The notes below the pieces were generated by a model. The model saw nothing but the letters and a program-made list of their open reading frames with translations, had not been told where the DNA came from and searched no databases. The translations under genes were made by a program, and so were the position numbers. This document shows, piece by piece, positions 9,944 to 23,255 of a DNA stretch of 64,000 bases. The stretch is from Berberis thunbergii. Lineage: Eukaryota; Streptophyta; Magnoliopsida; Ranunculales; Berberidaceae. The stretch covers positions 434,001 through 498,000 of the forward strand of contig QNQO01000202.1 of NCBI GenBank assembly GCA_003290165.1, in the 5' to 3' direction. The first letter of the stretch is position 1. Every line of letters starts with the position of its first letter.

Positions 9944-12057
9944 TTGCTTGAATCTTCTAGATCTTGCTAAGCCTACTTTCGCCCAAATACTGGGAAAAAT
10001 ACTAGTTGATGAGGTTAAGGAAACACATGTTGAGGGAACTAGATTCCGGAAAGAAGGAAAGCCTGCCATTGGGCTTACGGCATCTGACGAAAGTCATGGG
10101 GAAGCGTTCATGGAAAAACACGTGATAGTTTTAAAGTTCTCTAGCTACAAGCCAACATTGGAAGATATTCGAGATTCGATACATCGAACCTGGGGGATTC
10201 TAGGTGATTTCTCGCTAGGTTTGCTAGATCAACGTCACGTTCTTGTCCAACTTCAACTTGAGGTGGAAGCAAAGAAAGTCTTGTCAAGGGACTCATTCTT
10301 GATTTGGGGAGTTCGATTCAAAGTTTTCCGCTGGCATGATGGTTTCAGTCTGAAAGCAGATCCGATATCGGTTCCACTATGGGTAGAGTTGCTTAACTTG
10401 CCTTTGCATTTATTTCATCCCCCTCTTTTGCAAGCAATTGTGAACTCTTTTGGTATCTTTTTGCGCATGGATGATCATACTCGATGTCTATCTCGCTCAG
10501 GTTATGCTCGTGTTTGCGTGGAGATGACTTTGGCAGAAAAGTTACCGAGTAGAATTTGGATAGATAGATCTAACAATAGGGGCTTTTGGAAAAAGGTTGA
10601 ATACTCAGGTTTCAAATATTGTGATTATTGCTCATTGCTAGGGCATCAGGAGGATTCTTGCAGAAAAACGTTAGGTCATAAGGGCAATGTGAGAACACCC
10701 AACTTGGTGAAAGAAGAGAAGGCTGAGACACAAAAGGTGGAAGCCAAATTCATCAAGCAACAATATGTCCCAGTGGTAAAAAAAAATAAAGGTTCAAAAC
10801 CAGAAGCTAGCACTAGTGGCATAAAGAATAATCAGGGTGAGCAAATCAAGGAGGGAGTTGGTGTTGAGATGCCGGTGGCCAAAGATTCGGGGAATTTCAT
10901 TTTGTCAAACAAATTCGAGTCACTTACGGCAAACACAGTTGAAGCTGAGAGTAAACTAATGAATAATCAATTGGCTTGTAAGGAGAAGGCTCCAGCCAGT
11001 GACATGGTAGCGCCAGAAACAACGGAGGAAAGATTTCTTAAGGCGGGGTACACATGTGTTGAGACTGAAAAAGCGATTGGGAAACAAGAAGAAACAATTA
11101 ATCATGACAATTTAGTAAGCCCACGGACGTCGAGTGCTCGTTTTGATGACGGGAAGAAAATTACTACCAACAGCCAAGTCAAGATCCTAAAAAGGGAGGT
11201 CACGAGAGATGTTGATGGGGAAACAATGGGTGAAGACTGAAGATTCAATTCTTCATGCTGAATTAGGGAAGCAGAAAGGTGTCAAGTCAGGCAATGATGA
11301 GCTCGATGGCTCTGTTTCATCCAAAATAGAGATTGTTTCGTCGCAGCAAGAGGTGGCTTCATCCCAGCCAGAGCGTGTTCTGCTAATATCAGGGCTTGCT
11401 TCGTCCCAGTTAGAGCAAGTTGCGCTCGGAGCAGAGCATGTACGCTCTGTTTCTGCAGAGCAAGAAGTGTCACCAATAGAGCAGGTTGATTTGGTGAACA
11501 AAACATCACAAGCTGTAGGTGATGATCCAGAGAAGTTGATCCCAAAGGAAAATGTGAATGATGGCCAAGCTTTTATGCAAGAATGTGATAATGCATTAGA
11601 TAACAGCTCAAATGATGACAGTGGGTTTGGTACGGGCATTGGTACTGGCGGTGGAGCTCACGTTAGTGCTCAGACTAGTGTTCATAGTGGTGATAAGGTG
11701 CATGGTCGGAAGGTAGGGGTTCCAGCAGATGAGGGTAATGTACAAGATGACAAAACTTTAGTGGACGCAATAGTAATTGAAGCACTGAATATAAAACATA
11801 CGAACTATTTGGTTCGTAACGCTAACAGAGAAATTGAAATGGATATCGACACCGACATTTTGGATGAAATTAGTTCGGATGAAGAAGATTTGGATGAATA
11901 CACCATTAGGTCAAGAATAGTGTCAGGTTTAAAGGCAGACCAACTTCGATTATTGAAAAGATTTGATAAGATGGACCATGACTACTTCAAAGACTGCAAG
12001 GTATTTCCTCGAAGATCATCTAGAATGAAGAAAAGTAATAGCAAGTACAAGCATTGA
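9944..12057 (+). pseudogene. LINE ORF1-like protein (DUF4283 + CCHC zinc knuckle), frameshifted copy
   Basis: The reading frame at 9948-11240 gives a DUF4283-type domain of LINE ORF1 proteins. The match to the paralogue at 55904-58015 begins at KPTFAQILGKILVDEV, runs through a conserved block (MEKHVIVLKFSSY, IHRTWGILGDFSLGLL, FRWHDGF) and ends in a zinc knuckle, CDYCSLLGHQEDSC, near residues 225-240. ORF1 proteins bind RNA in the LINE ribonucleoprotein. After the knuckle comes a low-complexity acidic tail. The tail continues in another frame from 11209 to a basic end (FPRRSSRMKKSNSKYKH), so one frameshift lies near 11209-11240. The N-terminus of the paralogue is missing, as usual for 5'-truncated LINEs. 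The apparent start MNLLDLA is probably accidental. No ORF2, poly(A) tail or target duplication was found. Confidence 0.8.
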
Positions 12058-12204
12058 TCTAGGGGTTTGGTCAGTCTAGATGATATATTTGTTTAGTTTC
12101 TTTTTTTTCCTTCCCATTTTGTTCTTATATCCCGTTTTGGGGCAAGTAATTAAGGTCTGACATACCATAGCTGCCTCTCCATAGTAGAGATTTTTTTTCT
12201 TTAA

Positions 12205-15200
12205 AAGTACCCAGCTTCACATGATGACAATGTCACAATTGATTGTTTCTTAGATGACCAGGTGAAAGCAGTATCTCCATTAAAGAAGACAAATTTTGTC
12301 GTACTTTTTCCTTTCATAGGTCTCTTCCCCAATCACTGTCAAAATATCCAGTAAGATCTAGGTTACCACCTGATCTATATACAAGTCCTTCGTTATAAGT
12401 ACCTTTTATATAGTGAAGAATTCTTTTGGCTGCCAAAAGATGTGACTGATCAGGGGTCTCCATGTATTGACTGATCAATCCGACTCTAGAAAGTATATCT
12501 GGTCTGGTACATGTCAAGTATCGCAGACTTCCAACTAAGTTTTTGATGTAAGTTGGATCAACGTTGCCAATCTCACTCTTCCCGAGTTCCAATGCACTAT
12601 CAACTGGGGTTGTTATTGGATTACACCTTTCCATGTTGAACTTCTTAAATATTTATTGGGCATATCTTACTTGAGAGATAAATATTCCATCTTCCTTTTG
12701 CACCACTTCTATTCCAAGGAAATGTGACATTAACCCGATGTTTATCATTTCAAACTCATGTTCCATGTTTTTCTTGAATTCTTCAAACATGACTTGATTG
12801 TTGTCGGTGAAGATTAGATCATCCACATACAAACACAAATATAATATGCTTCCATCAGCTTTCTTCTTAACATACAGTGCATGTTAATATGGACATTTTT
12901 CAAATCTGTTATCTTGAAAGTATTTGTCAATTTTGTTATTCCATGCATGATAGGCTTGCTTGAGCCCGTACAGAGCCTTTCTCAACAAGTACACCTTATA
13001 TTTTTGAGATTCTTTTTTGTATCCCAACGGTAGTTCTACGTAAATCTCTTCCTCCAGATATCCATTTAGGAAGGTTGACTTAACATCCAACTGATATATC
13101 TTCCATTGTCTTTGAGCTGCTAATGAGATCATTAGTCTAAGGTCTCTAGCCTCGCAACAGGAGCAAAAACTTCTCCGTAGTCGATACCATTTTTGTTTTT
13201 AACCTTTGGCTACAAGTCCGCCTTTATATCTTTGGACTTTACCTTCTGCATTTCTTTTGGTTTTATAAACCTTGGGGTAGATTAATTAACTCCCATGTCT
13301 TGTTTTTCTCGATGGCATTGATTTCTTCATCCATGGCCTTTCTCCATTTATCTTTTTGTTTAGCTTCTTGAAAGTTCATGGGATCATCGCCCATCTGTAA
13401 AAAAAATAGGTCTTGATCATCGTCTAACTTTCTGTAGCTTCATATAGGTCATCTATGGTCCTTACTCTTCTAGGTAAGTCACTTGAACTACCTGATGATG
13501 ACGAGGATGATGAATCATTCCTTTATGGTGAGGAGCATCCACGTTGAAGAGTTTGTGGATCTTTTGCAGCTTCTCTGGGTTGTTCTGTTTCTTCATCTTC
13601 AAGGATAAGTTCAACATCCTTGATAGCTTCAACTTGATCCCACACCCAAGCTTGATCTTCCTCAAAGATTACATCCCTGCTCATAATTGCCTATTTGGTA
13701 ATGGGATTGTATAGTTTGTATCCCATGGTTCTTTCACCGTATCCAACAAAGATACATTTTTGACATTTATCATCCAGCTTGGTCTTTTTGGCTTCTGGGA
13801 TCTTTATGTAAGCAATGCACCCAAACACTTTAAGGTGTTTCACACTCGACTTGTGTGAACTCCAAACCTCTTCTGGTGTTATGAATCGAAGACTCCTGGT
13901 GGGACATCGATTCAGCAGGTAGATGGCACATGACACTGGTTTAGCCAAAATTTCCTTGGGCAATTTCTTGTCCTTCAACATGCTTCTGGCCATGTCTAGG
14001 ATTGTGCATCTCTTCCTTTTCGCGACACCATTTAGTTGTGGCGTATATGATGGTGTCATCTGATGTTTGATGTCGTGTTCCTAGTAGTATGACTCAAAAT
14101 CATTGACATGTATTCACCTTCTTGGTCTGATTGTAAGGTCTTGATAACATAGCCACTTTGTTTTTCAACACGAGCTTTGAATATTTTGAAAGTTCCAAAT
14201 ACTCCAGACTTCCTTTTTAGAAAGTAAACCCATGTCTTCTATAGTCATCAATAAAGGTGAGGAAGTATCTGCTATGTCCATTTGATATTGGTTTCAATGA
14301 ACCATACACATATGTGTGTACGAGCTCCAGTCTCTCCAATTCACCGTCCTTGCAAAGTTGGTTCTACGATATTTCCCAAGAATACAACATTCACATACTT
14401 CATTTGGATGTTGAATATAAGGCAAGACTTTTACCATATTTCTGTTTGCTAGCAGCTTCAGACCTTCAAAGTAAAGATGCCTGAATCTCGGGTGCCATAA
14501 CCGGTCTTTGTAATTTACCATGGCGTTTAAACACTTTGGTGTATCATATTGAATGTTGAGAGCAAACATTCTATTCTTGGACATCTTTATACGGACAACT
14601 AGATTATTACTTGTGTCTCTAATGGTGAGATGAAAGTCTTTCATGCTGATGTCGTATCCTTTCTCTTGGATTTGGCCTAAACTCAGGATATTATTTTCAT
14701 ATCTGGAACATAGTAGACATCGGATATGTATCCATGATCTCCATTCTTTTGCTTGATCAAAATATTCCCTCTACCTTTGGCTGGAATCTTGGAAAGATCT
14801 CCAAAAGTAATTTGGCTTTGAACATACTTGTCTAACGTGATGAACATATCCTTTCATCCTCACATGTGGTTGCTAGCTCCTATGTCTAGAAACTAGACAT
14901 TATTATCTTCTAGAGTTTCATTGTTGGCAATTAGCACCATGGATCTTGGTTCATTTGCAGAGTTGTCTGCAAAGTTTGATTGTTCACCATTGTTCACATT
15001 TGGCATTGATTTACACTCATAGCTATAGTGACCACGTTTATGACAATTATAACATTCTATGTTATAACTGTCATATGGTTGCTACTGGTTGTATCATTTT
15101 CTTTGATGGTTGTTGTAATTCCCTTGTCTAGTATTTCGTTTCCCTCTCGAGGCAAATGATTGTTGGCCTCTTTCTCCTATGTATGTACCTTTTTCACTTC

Positions 15201-15958
15201 TACCTCTGTCTAATCATCTTCTGTGAGATCCACGTCCCTGCCATCTTCCTTTTTGTGTTCTTCCTACTGGCTCTTCTTTATTTTCTTTAAAAGTCATTTT
15301 TGGATTTAAGTGCATGTTCTAGGGAACTTGACGTGGTCTTCTTGTTGATCATTTGTTCGTGTATTTCTAGGTTGGCCATTAACTGATCAATGGTAATTTC
15401 ATTGAGGTTTTTGGATTCCTTAGTTGCAACAACTACATGCTCAAATTTTGAATTGAGCGATCGTAGTATTTTCTCCATTATCTGGACATCTTCAATATTT
15501 TCTCCGTATCGTTTGGATTGATTGACAATGGTTAATGTTATGTTGAAGTGATCAGAAATTGACTCATTGTCATTCATTTGTAATAGCTCGAATTCACCCC
15601 TGAGCATTTGAAGTCGAACTCTCATTGTCTTTTCAATTCCTTGATATGAGTTTCGAAGAATTTCCCAGGCTTATTTGGAGAAGGTGACAAGATATTTTCT
15701 CGAAATTGGTTTCATCAACGCCTTGATAAATTAGATACAAAGTTTTCTTATCCTTCTTCCTGGATTCTTTAAGCGTTGCCTTCTGGGTTTCTATCAATGC
15801 ATCTTCATATCCTTTTGTGAGGCTGGTTCTAGATAGCCTTGATTGACGATATCCCATAAGTCATGTGAACCAAAGAGTATTTTCATCTGGATGCTCCAAT
15901 TTTCATAGTTTTCCTTGCTCAATCGCGGAAGTTGGGGTTGAAAGAAATTGTTTAACAT
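12205..15958 (-). pseudogene. Ty1/copia gag-pol relic
   Basis: Read on the minus strand the order is that of a Ty1/copia polyprotein. Gag starts near 15958 (MLNNFFQPQLPRLSKENYEN) with a UBN2-type region through about 15290. A CCHC knuckle, CYNCHKRGHYSYEC, lies at about 15010-15060. GAG-pre-integrase and the integrase zinc site follow at 14294-14644, then the integrase C-terminal part at 13691-14059. Reverse transcriptase follows at 12653-13132 with the YVDD catalytic box (CLYVDDLIF) near 12830, and copia RNase H at 12205-12634 ending in a TLSSCEAGYF-like motif. Many stops and frameshifts make it non-functional. No LTR pair is visible. The downstream end abuts the LINE ORF1 copy at 9944-12057, which may have inserted into it. 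Confidence 0.9.
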
Positions 15959-16204
15959 TGCCACTAGTAGTCTTGGATGCTTTTATTAATTATACAACAC
16001 TTTTTGAAAGAGATTTCGTTAAATCTGAGCCTATGGTTGAATTCAAAATGGCTCAAAACCTTAAGATGAACTTAATCTCAAAGTTCAGAAAAATTGCAGG
16101 GGCTAAATTGAAATTTCATCATGTCAAGTTTTTTTTTTTGGAAAGCGAGCGGGGGTTATTTAGGATCCCCAAACTTGAAAAAAGATAAGTTGAAGTTACA
16201 TTCG

Positions 16205-16960
16205 TAAATAAGCTTTTCCTAATTTATCTTCATGTACAATATCTTTCAAATCTTGCGCAAACGAACTCGGTGTAACTTCCAAGTATTCCGAGCTTGGGTG
16301 TAGGCTAGCAAGTCTATCCGCGACTCTATTTGCTTATCTGTACTCATGTATTATAGTAAGTTCTTCCAGTTCTACCAACATTCTCCTGATCTTATTGATA
16401 ACATGTCTAAGGTTCCACGCAGTCTGCCTAGCATTGAGCAGGTAATCACGCACTGTTGTAGATTCAGTGCTAAGTACTAGTTTTCTAATACATCTTGAGC
16501 TGGCTAGTTGTAAACCCGCCCCAACTCCTTGTAGTTCATGCTTGAGAATTGTCTAGCCTGCAATCGAACCAGCACAAGCAGCCACAATGCCGCCTTGATC
16601 ATCCCTAATTATAGCGCCATAACCCCCTATGAGGCCTCGTAGTGATCCATCAGAATTAAGTTTAAACCAACCAGTAGGAGGTTTCTTCCAAGAGCACACA
16701 ATTGGAGACCGAGTCCTGAACTGTGGTTCAAGGTGCCATGTCCCGAAGAGCCGTCTGTTGGCTGCAGTGTCATCAATGACTAGCTCATCAGCAGAAAATT
16801 TGAGCCGTATGTCACTGTAAATGCGCTGGACTAGATCATTACTTGAGCATTATTGTTGTTGGTATAGTCTAGTGTTTCTTTCGGTCCATATGTAGTAGAT
16901 AGTGGCGTTAAGTGCTACCTTTTTCAAATAGCGATGAGACCTTTTGGGGGCAGTTGAACC
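16205..16960 (-). pseudogene. LINE ORF2 C-terminal relic (linker and RNase H domain)
   Basis: On the minus strand the translation gives an IYYIWTERNTRLY-like linker near 16870-16920, typical of the region after plant LINE reverse transcriptase. It is followed by a type-I RNase H-like (RVT_3) domain starting FKLNSDGSLRGL near 16660 and continuing through GGYGAIIRDDQGG, a TESTT segment and ANRVADRLA. The family catalytic pattern (D in NSDG, E in KHELQGV, D in a STDS-like position, late D in VAD) is partly kept. TDS is changed to TES, and several in-frame stops are present. No polymerase core remains. Confidence 0.75.
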
Positions 16961-17084
16961 CCGTTCGTATAACCAACATCTGGACTCGGCGTGTGTCTAA
17001 GTTGGGGACAATAGCATTGCTGGAGACATGTCGTGTAGTGGTGATGCCGGGGGGCTTCACAGTCTCCACCCTCAAGCACAACAG

Positions 17085-17400
17085 GCCACTGGCATCTCAT
17101 ATGCAACTTTTTTTAGATCTTCCACAAACGAGCTAGGTACAACTTCTACAAATGTTATGCCTGGGTTTAATGTTGCGAGATGATCAACTGCCCTATTTGT
17201 TTCTCTGTATATGTGAACAGTGTCAAAGAATGCAAGCGCATCTATCATATGTCTGATCCTTGGAACAACTTGCCATGAAGGATCACCTTGATGTTTTAAA
17301 TAGTGCACTGGTTATTGGAAGAGTCAGTACCTATTATGATAGCTCGAAATCCTTTCTCTGCAGCTTCAATCCCAATTCAACCTCCTTGAACCTCTACCAC
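17085..17400 (-). pseudogene. Second LINE RNase H fragment
   Basis: The minus-strand translation contains AAEKGFRAIIIGTDSSN followed, after a stop, by WQVVPRIRHMIDALAFF and ETNRAVDHLATLNPG. This is the C-terminal half of the same RNase H-like domain as at 16205-16400, and the endings VVPSSFVEDLKK and VTPSSFAQDLKD match. It is a separate, shorter copy about 130 bp upstream in the minus-strand sense. It keeps the TDS motif that the neighbouring copy has lost but is not a complete domain. Confidence 0.65.
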
Positions 17401-20400
17401 ATTTATTGAACTGAACTGAGATGCTCTTACTTTCCCCATTTTTTTCAAAACTGCTCGGGATGCTCTCATTTGTTCCTAAAGTTGCAAATTTCGACAAAAA
17501 GATTGATTCCTAATGGACATTCAGCTCACATTACTTGCCAAAGTTTATTCCCATCTTATTACTGATGAGGTCATTGTGTCTCTTTCAATCTCATCAATGA
17601 CCCTACAAAATGTTTGTCTTTGTTGACTACTACTATTCAACTCTTAGTTGACCCTACAAAATGATTTAGCCTGATTTTTTTTGCTGGAAGATTTAAGTCT
17701 GTTGTTGTCAATGGAACAGCATGCTTTCTTTTTCGTTTTCTGTTTCTCCACACATCTTTCACTGTAAACTACTACATGTCTGTGTGGACATGATGGTCCC
17801 GAAGCAATGTTTAATGGAAAAATATACCCATACTGGTCCCTTTCTTTCCATTTGCTTAGCTCTTTACCTTTGGTTCCAAGCAAGAAACTGATCAACAGAA
17901 TCTTTTCTTTTTTGGTGTGATGTTGCATTAGTACATTATCAATCTCTGGTTGGGTTATAGTGCTCATGAATTTGATTTTTGTAATATTACTATAAGGTTG
18001 CACTCATCAATTGATAGCTACTTATCCCATTAAACTAGTCTCCCATGTTTCACTTGACCAAAATGATTGATTGAAGGCTATATATAGGCTATTTTCGCGA
18101 TATTAGGCACATTCTAATGAACTATATTTGTTAAACCCTTTGCTAGTTCAAGATTGAGATGCCGTGATTGATCACACAACATACCACAGAACTTCAGTTT
18201 TGCATCCGGACAGCTCTTGGATGGAACCCTGCTAGGTTGATATGGTATCAGCTAAACCCCAATGTTTTTTTTTTTCTTATATAGATAAGGACTAACCCAA
18301 AATGGGGCATAAAGTCACAAGTATTGCAAACAAGCCATATTTATCGCCAAGTTCTAACATAAAAATCAAATTATATATAGCTTATTACTTTATTTATATG
18401 CAATAGACATAAATATAGTCTGCCCATATAGAATCGTGCCAGGTGCATTTAAAAAAGAAATGCAGGTGGTCTAAAAGATACTTATTCTCCAACTTAAGCA
18501 AAGGGGCATTCAGATATATTTTAATGGTGCCCTAGATCCAAATCTGCCATACTTTTGAATTATAAAGATAAAATATTCGTCTCTCTAAATGATTTTGAAA
18601 TGGAGATTATTGTCATATTATGTCTTCTATGAAATCAATGTTTTCTAATAAAAAATTACAACAGAAATAAAAAATAATCTGAAGTGCAGTTGCTTTGTGT
18701 TCCCCTGTTTTTAAATTATTGGTACCTGAATGGTAAGATCAACTAAATAATCTTCACCACTTTTTGTCAAGCCTTTCTAGGTAATCATATCAAACATGAT
18801 TGGCCATTTCAATTCTGAATGTCTACAAACTTAACACAAATTAAGTTATTTCAATGGCACTGTTAAGCATAGTAATCACATTGTTGGGAAGATTCACTTA
18901 AGTACTGAGGACAAACACCATATTATTTCAAACGCGTTCTATGGGTTTGGATCCAAATTGATCTACAATACATTTGTCTTCTCTAACAACTTAAGTAATT
19001 AGATGAAACTAACACGATACAAGAGAAATGGTCCTTTTGATTCCTCCCCAACATACAGAGCTATGTCATAAGCCTAGCACAATAAGGAGAATAGAAGGAT
19101 TTCTACTTGACCTAAATAGGCATGAAGTGCTCGTAAATGGTTCATAAACAATAGTCCAGAGATCTTTTATTCCTTTAGACTATGGATTACCCTTGGAGTT
19201 GTGACCATCATCCGAGGTCTAAATATGATCAATTTATTACCCATTCATCAAACTAGCTCACTTTTCCTTTACCATTATAGCAGATATATGTTACTTTCTT
19301 CAACCCTAAACTTAAAAATATGAGACAGGTGTAAAAGACTCACTTGTGGATTAATTAAATTATGACTTCATTAGAAAACTATTTTTTTTTGTTCTCCTTT
19401 GTTTTGGCTTGGGGATGCCTCAGTGATCCCTTGGAATTAGTGAATATGTTTTGGACTCAACAAAACCATTACAAAACAACACAATCTTCCCTCCATTTCT
19501 AAACTAAGTTAGAAAACAACCTAAGAAACAAACATACCCTTAGTGACAACATTTTGCCTTTTCCCAAGCACACTTTCAAATGCTTCCGCTATCTCTCTCT
19601 TTGTAGCTAGCTTGTAGACAAGATTTGCTATTGTAGTTTAAGTTGAAGGGTTTGGGAAGAGGATAGAGTGTGAACTTTTTTCTAATGTTTGAAGGTCAGT
19701 AACTTATGTGGGGGTTTGTAAAGGAATCTCATAAATCTTAAGTTGAAAGTGTTGGACAAGGAGAGAATATTCTGAGGCCACCAAAGTTCAACAGCTAAAA
19801 TCCAAAGATTTAAGGTATTAAAATGGTTATAATGCAAAGATGGTTTAATAAAAACAACATGATTAGATTATGATTAAGGGTATATATTAGAGAAAAAGTC
19901 AGCCCACAAGGGGACGACTGCTCACACTTCCAAAAATTCACTGCCTTTGTCAGTTGGCTGTCTTTTAAGTTTTTTCAGTCCTAGCTATTTGTTTAACACA
20001 ACATTCAGTGCTCTTTTTGTTCTTCAACCTACAACAACAAAGCAAGGCTCCACCAACCAAGCTATTGTTCTATTTCCTAAGCACCCAGATATGGAGATCT
20101 TTGCTAAAGAAAACAACACTAAAAACTACTGAAAACCCAGAACTTCACATTCAGGCAGTTTTAGTTCATCTAGGACTTGTTGTTAAGGAAGTAAAATAAG
20201 TATGAGGGCATTGCAATATCAAACCAACACCTCTATCACTAATTATGTATCAATAGCCATCCCTTCGCATTATTAAGAGTACTATATATGTCCACTCCCA
20301 TTTACTGGATCATTGGTCAGACTAAAAGTTCATTTCCCGTTGATTACGATCCAAAGCTCTTGATATATGATAGATTTGCAACACTTTGTAATATCTTAAC

Positions 20401-22980
20401 TTATTAGTAATTGATTATTCTACATAGCATCGGTTACTGCTGAGTGCAATTATTGAGACATTTTAAAGAATTTTTTTTTTCAATACTTCTAAGGTGTAGA
20501 TGGAGGAGATGACCGTTGAAAATTTGGATGAAGGCAATGAAGAAAACATTCTTGAGCTTAGATTAGGCGAGGATATGTGGAAGACCACATTGCTTGGAGA
20601 ACCAAAATATGTTGTAGCCAATCCTAAAAGTATTGGCAATAGGCTTTGATGATGATGATGACGACTTCCAAAGTTTTGCCCCAACTAGTTGATATATGTC
20701 AGTACAACGAGACTAGACTTATAGCCTCAAAATAGCCGGCTCTCTCATACCATGGTTTAGTCCATTAAGCCATTTAATTGGGAACCAATGTTTTTTTCTT
20801 TCTTTTTGAGATTCTCTATTGAGTTAGGTCCTCCAAAATTGAAGGTAGGCCCCAGGTCTTCATCATGTGACACATGACAAATTTCATGGTATCTCCCCAA
20901 TCTCCATATAGATATTGAATTTGTGATAATAGCACATGCATGAAACTTCTTTATTCTGTTACTCACTATCATGGTTTAATTGGATTTGATAAGAGAGACT
21001 CAAGTGGATGACAATTCTATGTAGGTAGGTTAGTGAAACATATAGTAAGAGTAGAGAAATGAGCAGAAGAGATGTCAAGGTCATAGGGACAATTATTCCC
21101 CTTTCTGTGTTTTTGTGTGTATGTACTCGTGTTCCCTGTCGTTTGCTTCGGATTTTAGCTTCCTTGCCTGCCTCGGCAACTGAGCACGTGCATGGCCTCC
21201 TCTCTGTCTCTGATCAACTTGCATGATCGATATATTCACCATTCTTTGCTCTTTGTTTTTTTTCCAATGGATGGCATCCAATGTTGCATGTGCTCTTGTA
21301 ATACATAAATTATAAGAAAATATTTGGATGACAACTCCAAATTGATATTCAAAATTTCACTAGTACTATACGCACTCTGATTAATGGTTTTCGTTCTATG
21401 GCTCACTGTAATCCACATTCAACATTCAGACATTCTTTCCAAGAAGATCCAATATAGAAGTCATATAGGAGGAGAACTTTATAAGATATATTATTGAATG
21501 TGATGTGTTGTATTCTATTAGCTTTAAAAAGAAATATTAGTGTTGGATGATTGGAGTCATCATCGCCATATAATGGCTTGATAAATGCTATTACAGTAGG
21601 GTTTTGATTAGCATATATAGTGAATGCACTACGGCAAAAGACTGCTGAAATAATTAATTACTAGTGTTAGAAACCACTTTAATCCTTTAACTACCATGAT
21701 GATCAGAACTTCCATTATATGTTTTGGTAGTAAAATCATGAAATAATCAGTTCGACGGACCAATCAATCTGGGTTCTGGATGTAAGTGCATGTATATCCT
21801 AGATTGATACATAAGTGATGCAGGAGGATCTAAGTTAGATGATGCTGAGTTGTCAGATAGCACGTTGTTGGTGCTGAGATACCATGAGTTGGCAGATCAG
21901 CGCAAAGATAGCAGGAAATCGTGATCCTTTCTTAATTGGGGCAGTTTTGGGTGTGTTTTGGTATTTTGGTTATAACTTTGGCTACGGGTATCAGAATATG
22001 ACCCCAATTCGGAAAGCTCTTTTCGGCGCACATGTCGTAGCAAACCAGCTATGCTCATTGCTCAACTTTTCGAGACCAAAATCCACCGTTTCCCTTTCTA
22101 AATCCACAATTTTAGTAATTTTTTCCCTTTATAGTAATATTTCATTCATCGTTTAGGAAGTGATTATGTATTTTGTTTTGACATGATTATTGGGATTTTG
22201 CTGTTTTTGGTAAAATTCTAATAATAACGAATTAGTTATAAAGCCTGGCTAGTGGGCTGATTTTACAAATACTTTTGATTTGAATAATTTTAATAGAACA
22301 TTAGAGTTGTTTCTCTATGTTTTTGGGCAAATCTCTTGTATTTTTTCTTTGTGAATTATCTGTTTAGACCAGCCAGGATAATCACTATTCTGCCCAGCGT
22401 CAATAAGCCAAACAAATTTTGGAATTTTCGTTTCAGGGAGCCCAATAAAAAGGTTATTGTTTGCATCTTGTTCTGAATGTGCCAATTAGTAGAATTTGAT
22501 CTACAATACTTGACAAATTGATGAAAAGAAATTAAAAGATTTAATTTGAGATTGTAATTTCAGAATTCAAAGGATAAATATTGATGTTAGTGGAGTGTCT
22601 GCAGATCTACAATAATACTGTTTCTTTATTCTATTTTATTTTACTTTAGCAGGCCTATAGTTTCCTATTGAGGCTATATATCTATCTATGGTCACTTGTA
22701 TTAATGTATTGATGATATTATTAGTTAAAATAATACATAAGTTTGTAAAGTAGATATGGGCGTATAGGGGTGAAAAACAAAAAAGAAGCAAGAGGAAACC
22801 AAATTATGGGACGATCATTCCAAATGGGAAAGGCATGGAGACTCACTTTCTTCCAACCTCATCATATGTGTCATCATGCACCTTTGAGTGAGCTTTGGCT
22901 ACCCTTCCCTTCCCAACTTTAACTTTTCACCGCCTCTCATAAACTAATCATCTTTTCTCTAAGTCTAGCTAAGAGACTGC
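17401..22980. other. Intergenic DNA upstream of the IDD gene
   Basis: About 5.6 kb of AT-rich sequence without recognisable domains, exon chains, terminal repeats or RNA genes. An open frame of 119 codons at 17644-18003 (minus) has no recognisable motif. The last few hundred bases before 22980 should contain the distal promoter of the IDD gene, but I can point to no specific element there. Confidence 0.5.
20500..20649 (+). CDS. Small ORF, 49 codons, doubtful
   Basis: A short acidic ORF starts MEEMTVENLDEGNEEN and ends KSIGNRL. It stands out slightly from the surroundings by its coding-like composition, and a TGTAG precedes the ATG, so it could also be an exon relic. I recognise no family and see no neighbouring exon. 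It is recorded because nothing else occupies this region, not because it is well supported. Confidence 0.1.
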   Translation: MEEMTVENLDEGNEENILELRLGEDMWKTTLLGEPKYVVANPKSIGNRL

Positions 22981-22983
22981 ACC

Positions 22984-23255
22984 CACATATATACAATATT
23001 TAGAGAGAGAGTGAGAAGAGAGAGACAAGTGAAAGTGAGAGATATAAGAGAAAGTGAAACCATTTATTAGCTAAAGTTGCTAACATTAGAGGTCTCCTAA
23101 CTAACTAAGGTACCAACTCATATTCTTATATTTCCTCCTCCTCAAGATTCATCTTCATCACTAGTAATATTCATGCTCTCTCTTTGTTGATTCTTCTAGC
23201 TCATTCATATATATTCTCTTCTTCTTTCTTCTTTCTTCCTTTCTTTGTGTTGTAG
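22984..23255 (+). promoter_or_regulatory. Core promoter and 5' leader of the IDD gene
   Basis: A TATA-like ATATATACAATAT lies at 22986-22998. It is followed by GA-repeat DNA (AGAGAGAGAGTGAGAAGAGAG) around 23003-23060, and then by a CT-rich leader (TTCTTCTTTCTTCTTTCTTC) up to the start codon. TATA, GA-repeat and CT-rich leader are common in plant promoters. GA repeats are also bound by BASIC PENTACYSTEINE factors in other plants. The exact transcription start cannot be read from sequence. Confidence 0.4.

Noticed and set aside
11253..11639. 128-codon minus-strand ORF
   Set aside because: Antisense shadow of the repetitive tail of the LINE ORF1 copy; no domain.
17644..18003. 119-codon minus-strand ORF
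   Set aside because: No motif, no splice partners and no family recognised; length alone is not enough in AT-rich DNA.
21884..22156. 90-codon ORF starting MSWQISAKIAGNRDPFLIG
   Set aside because: No family recognised, no exon context, and composition drifts to random.
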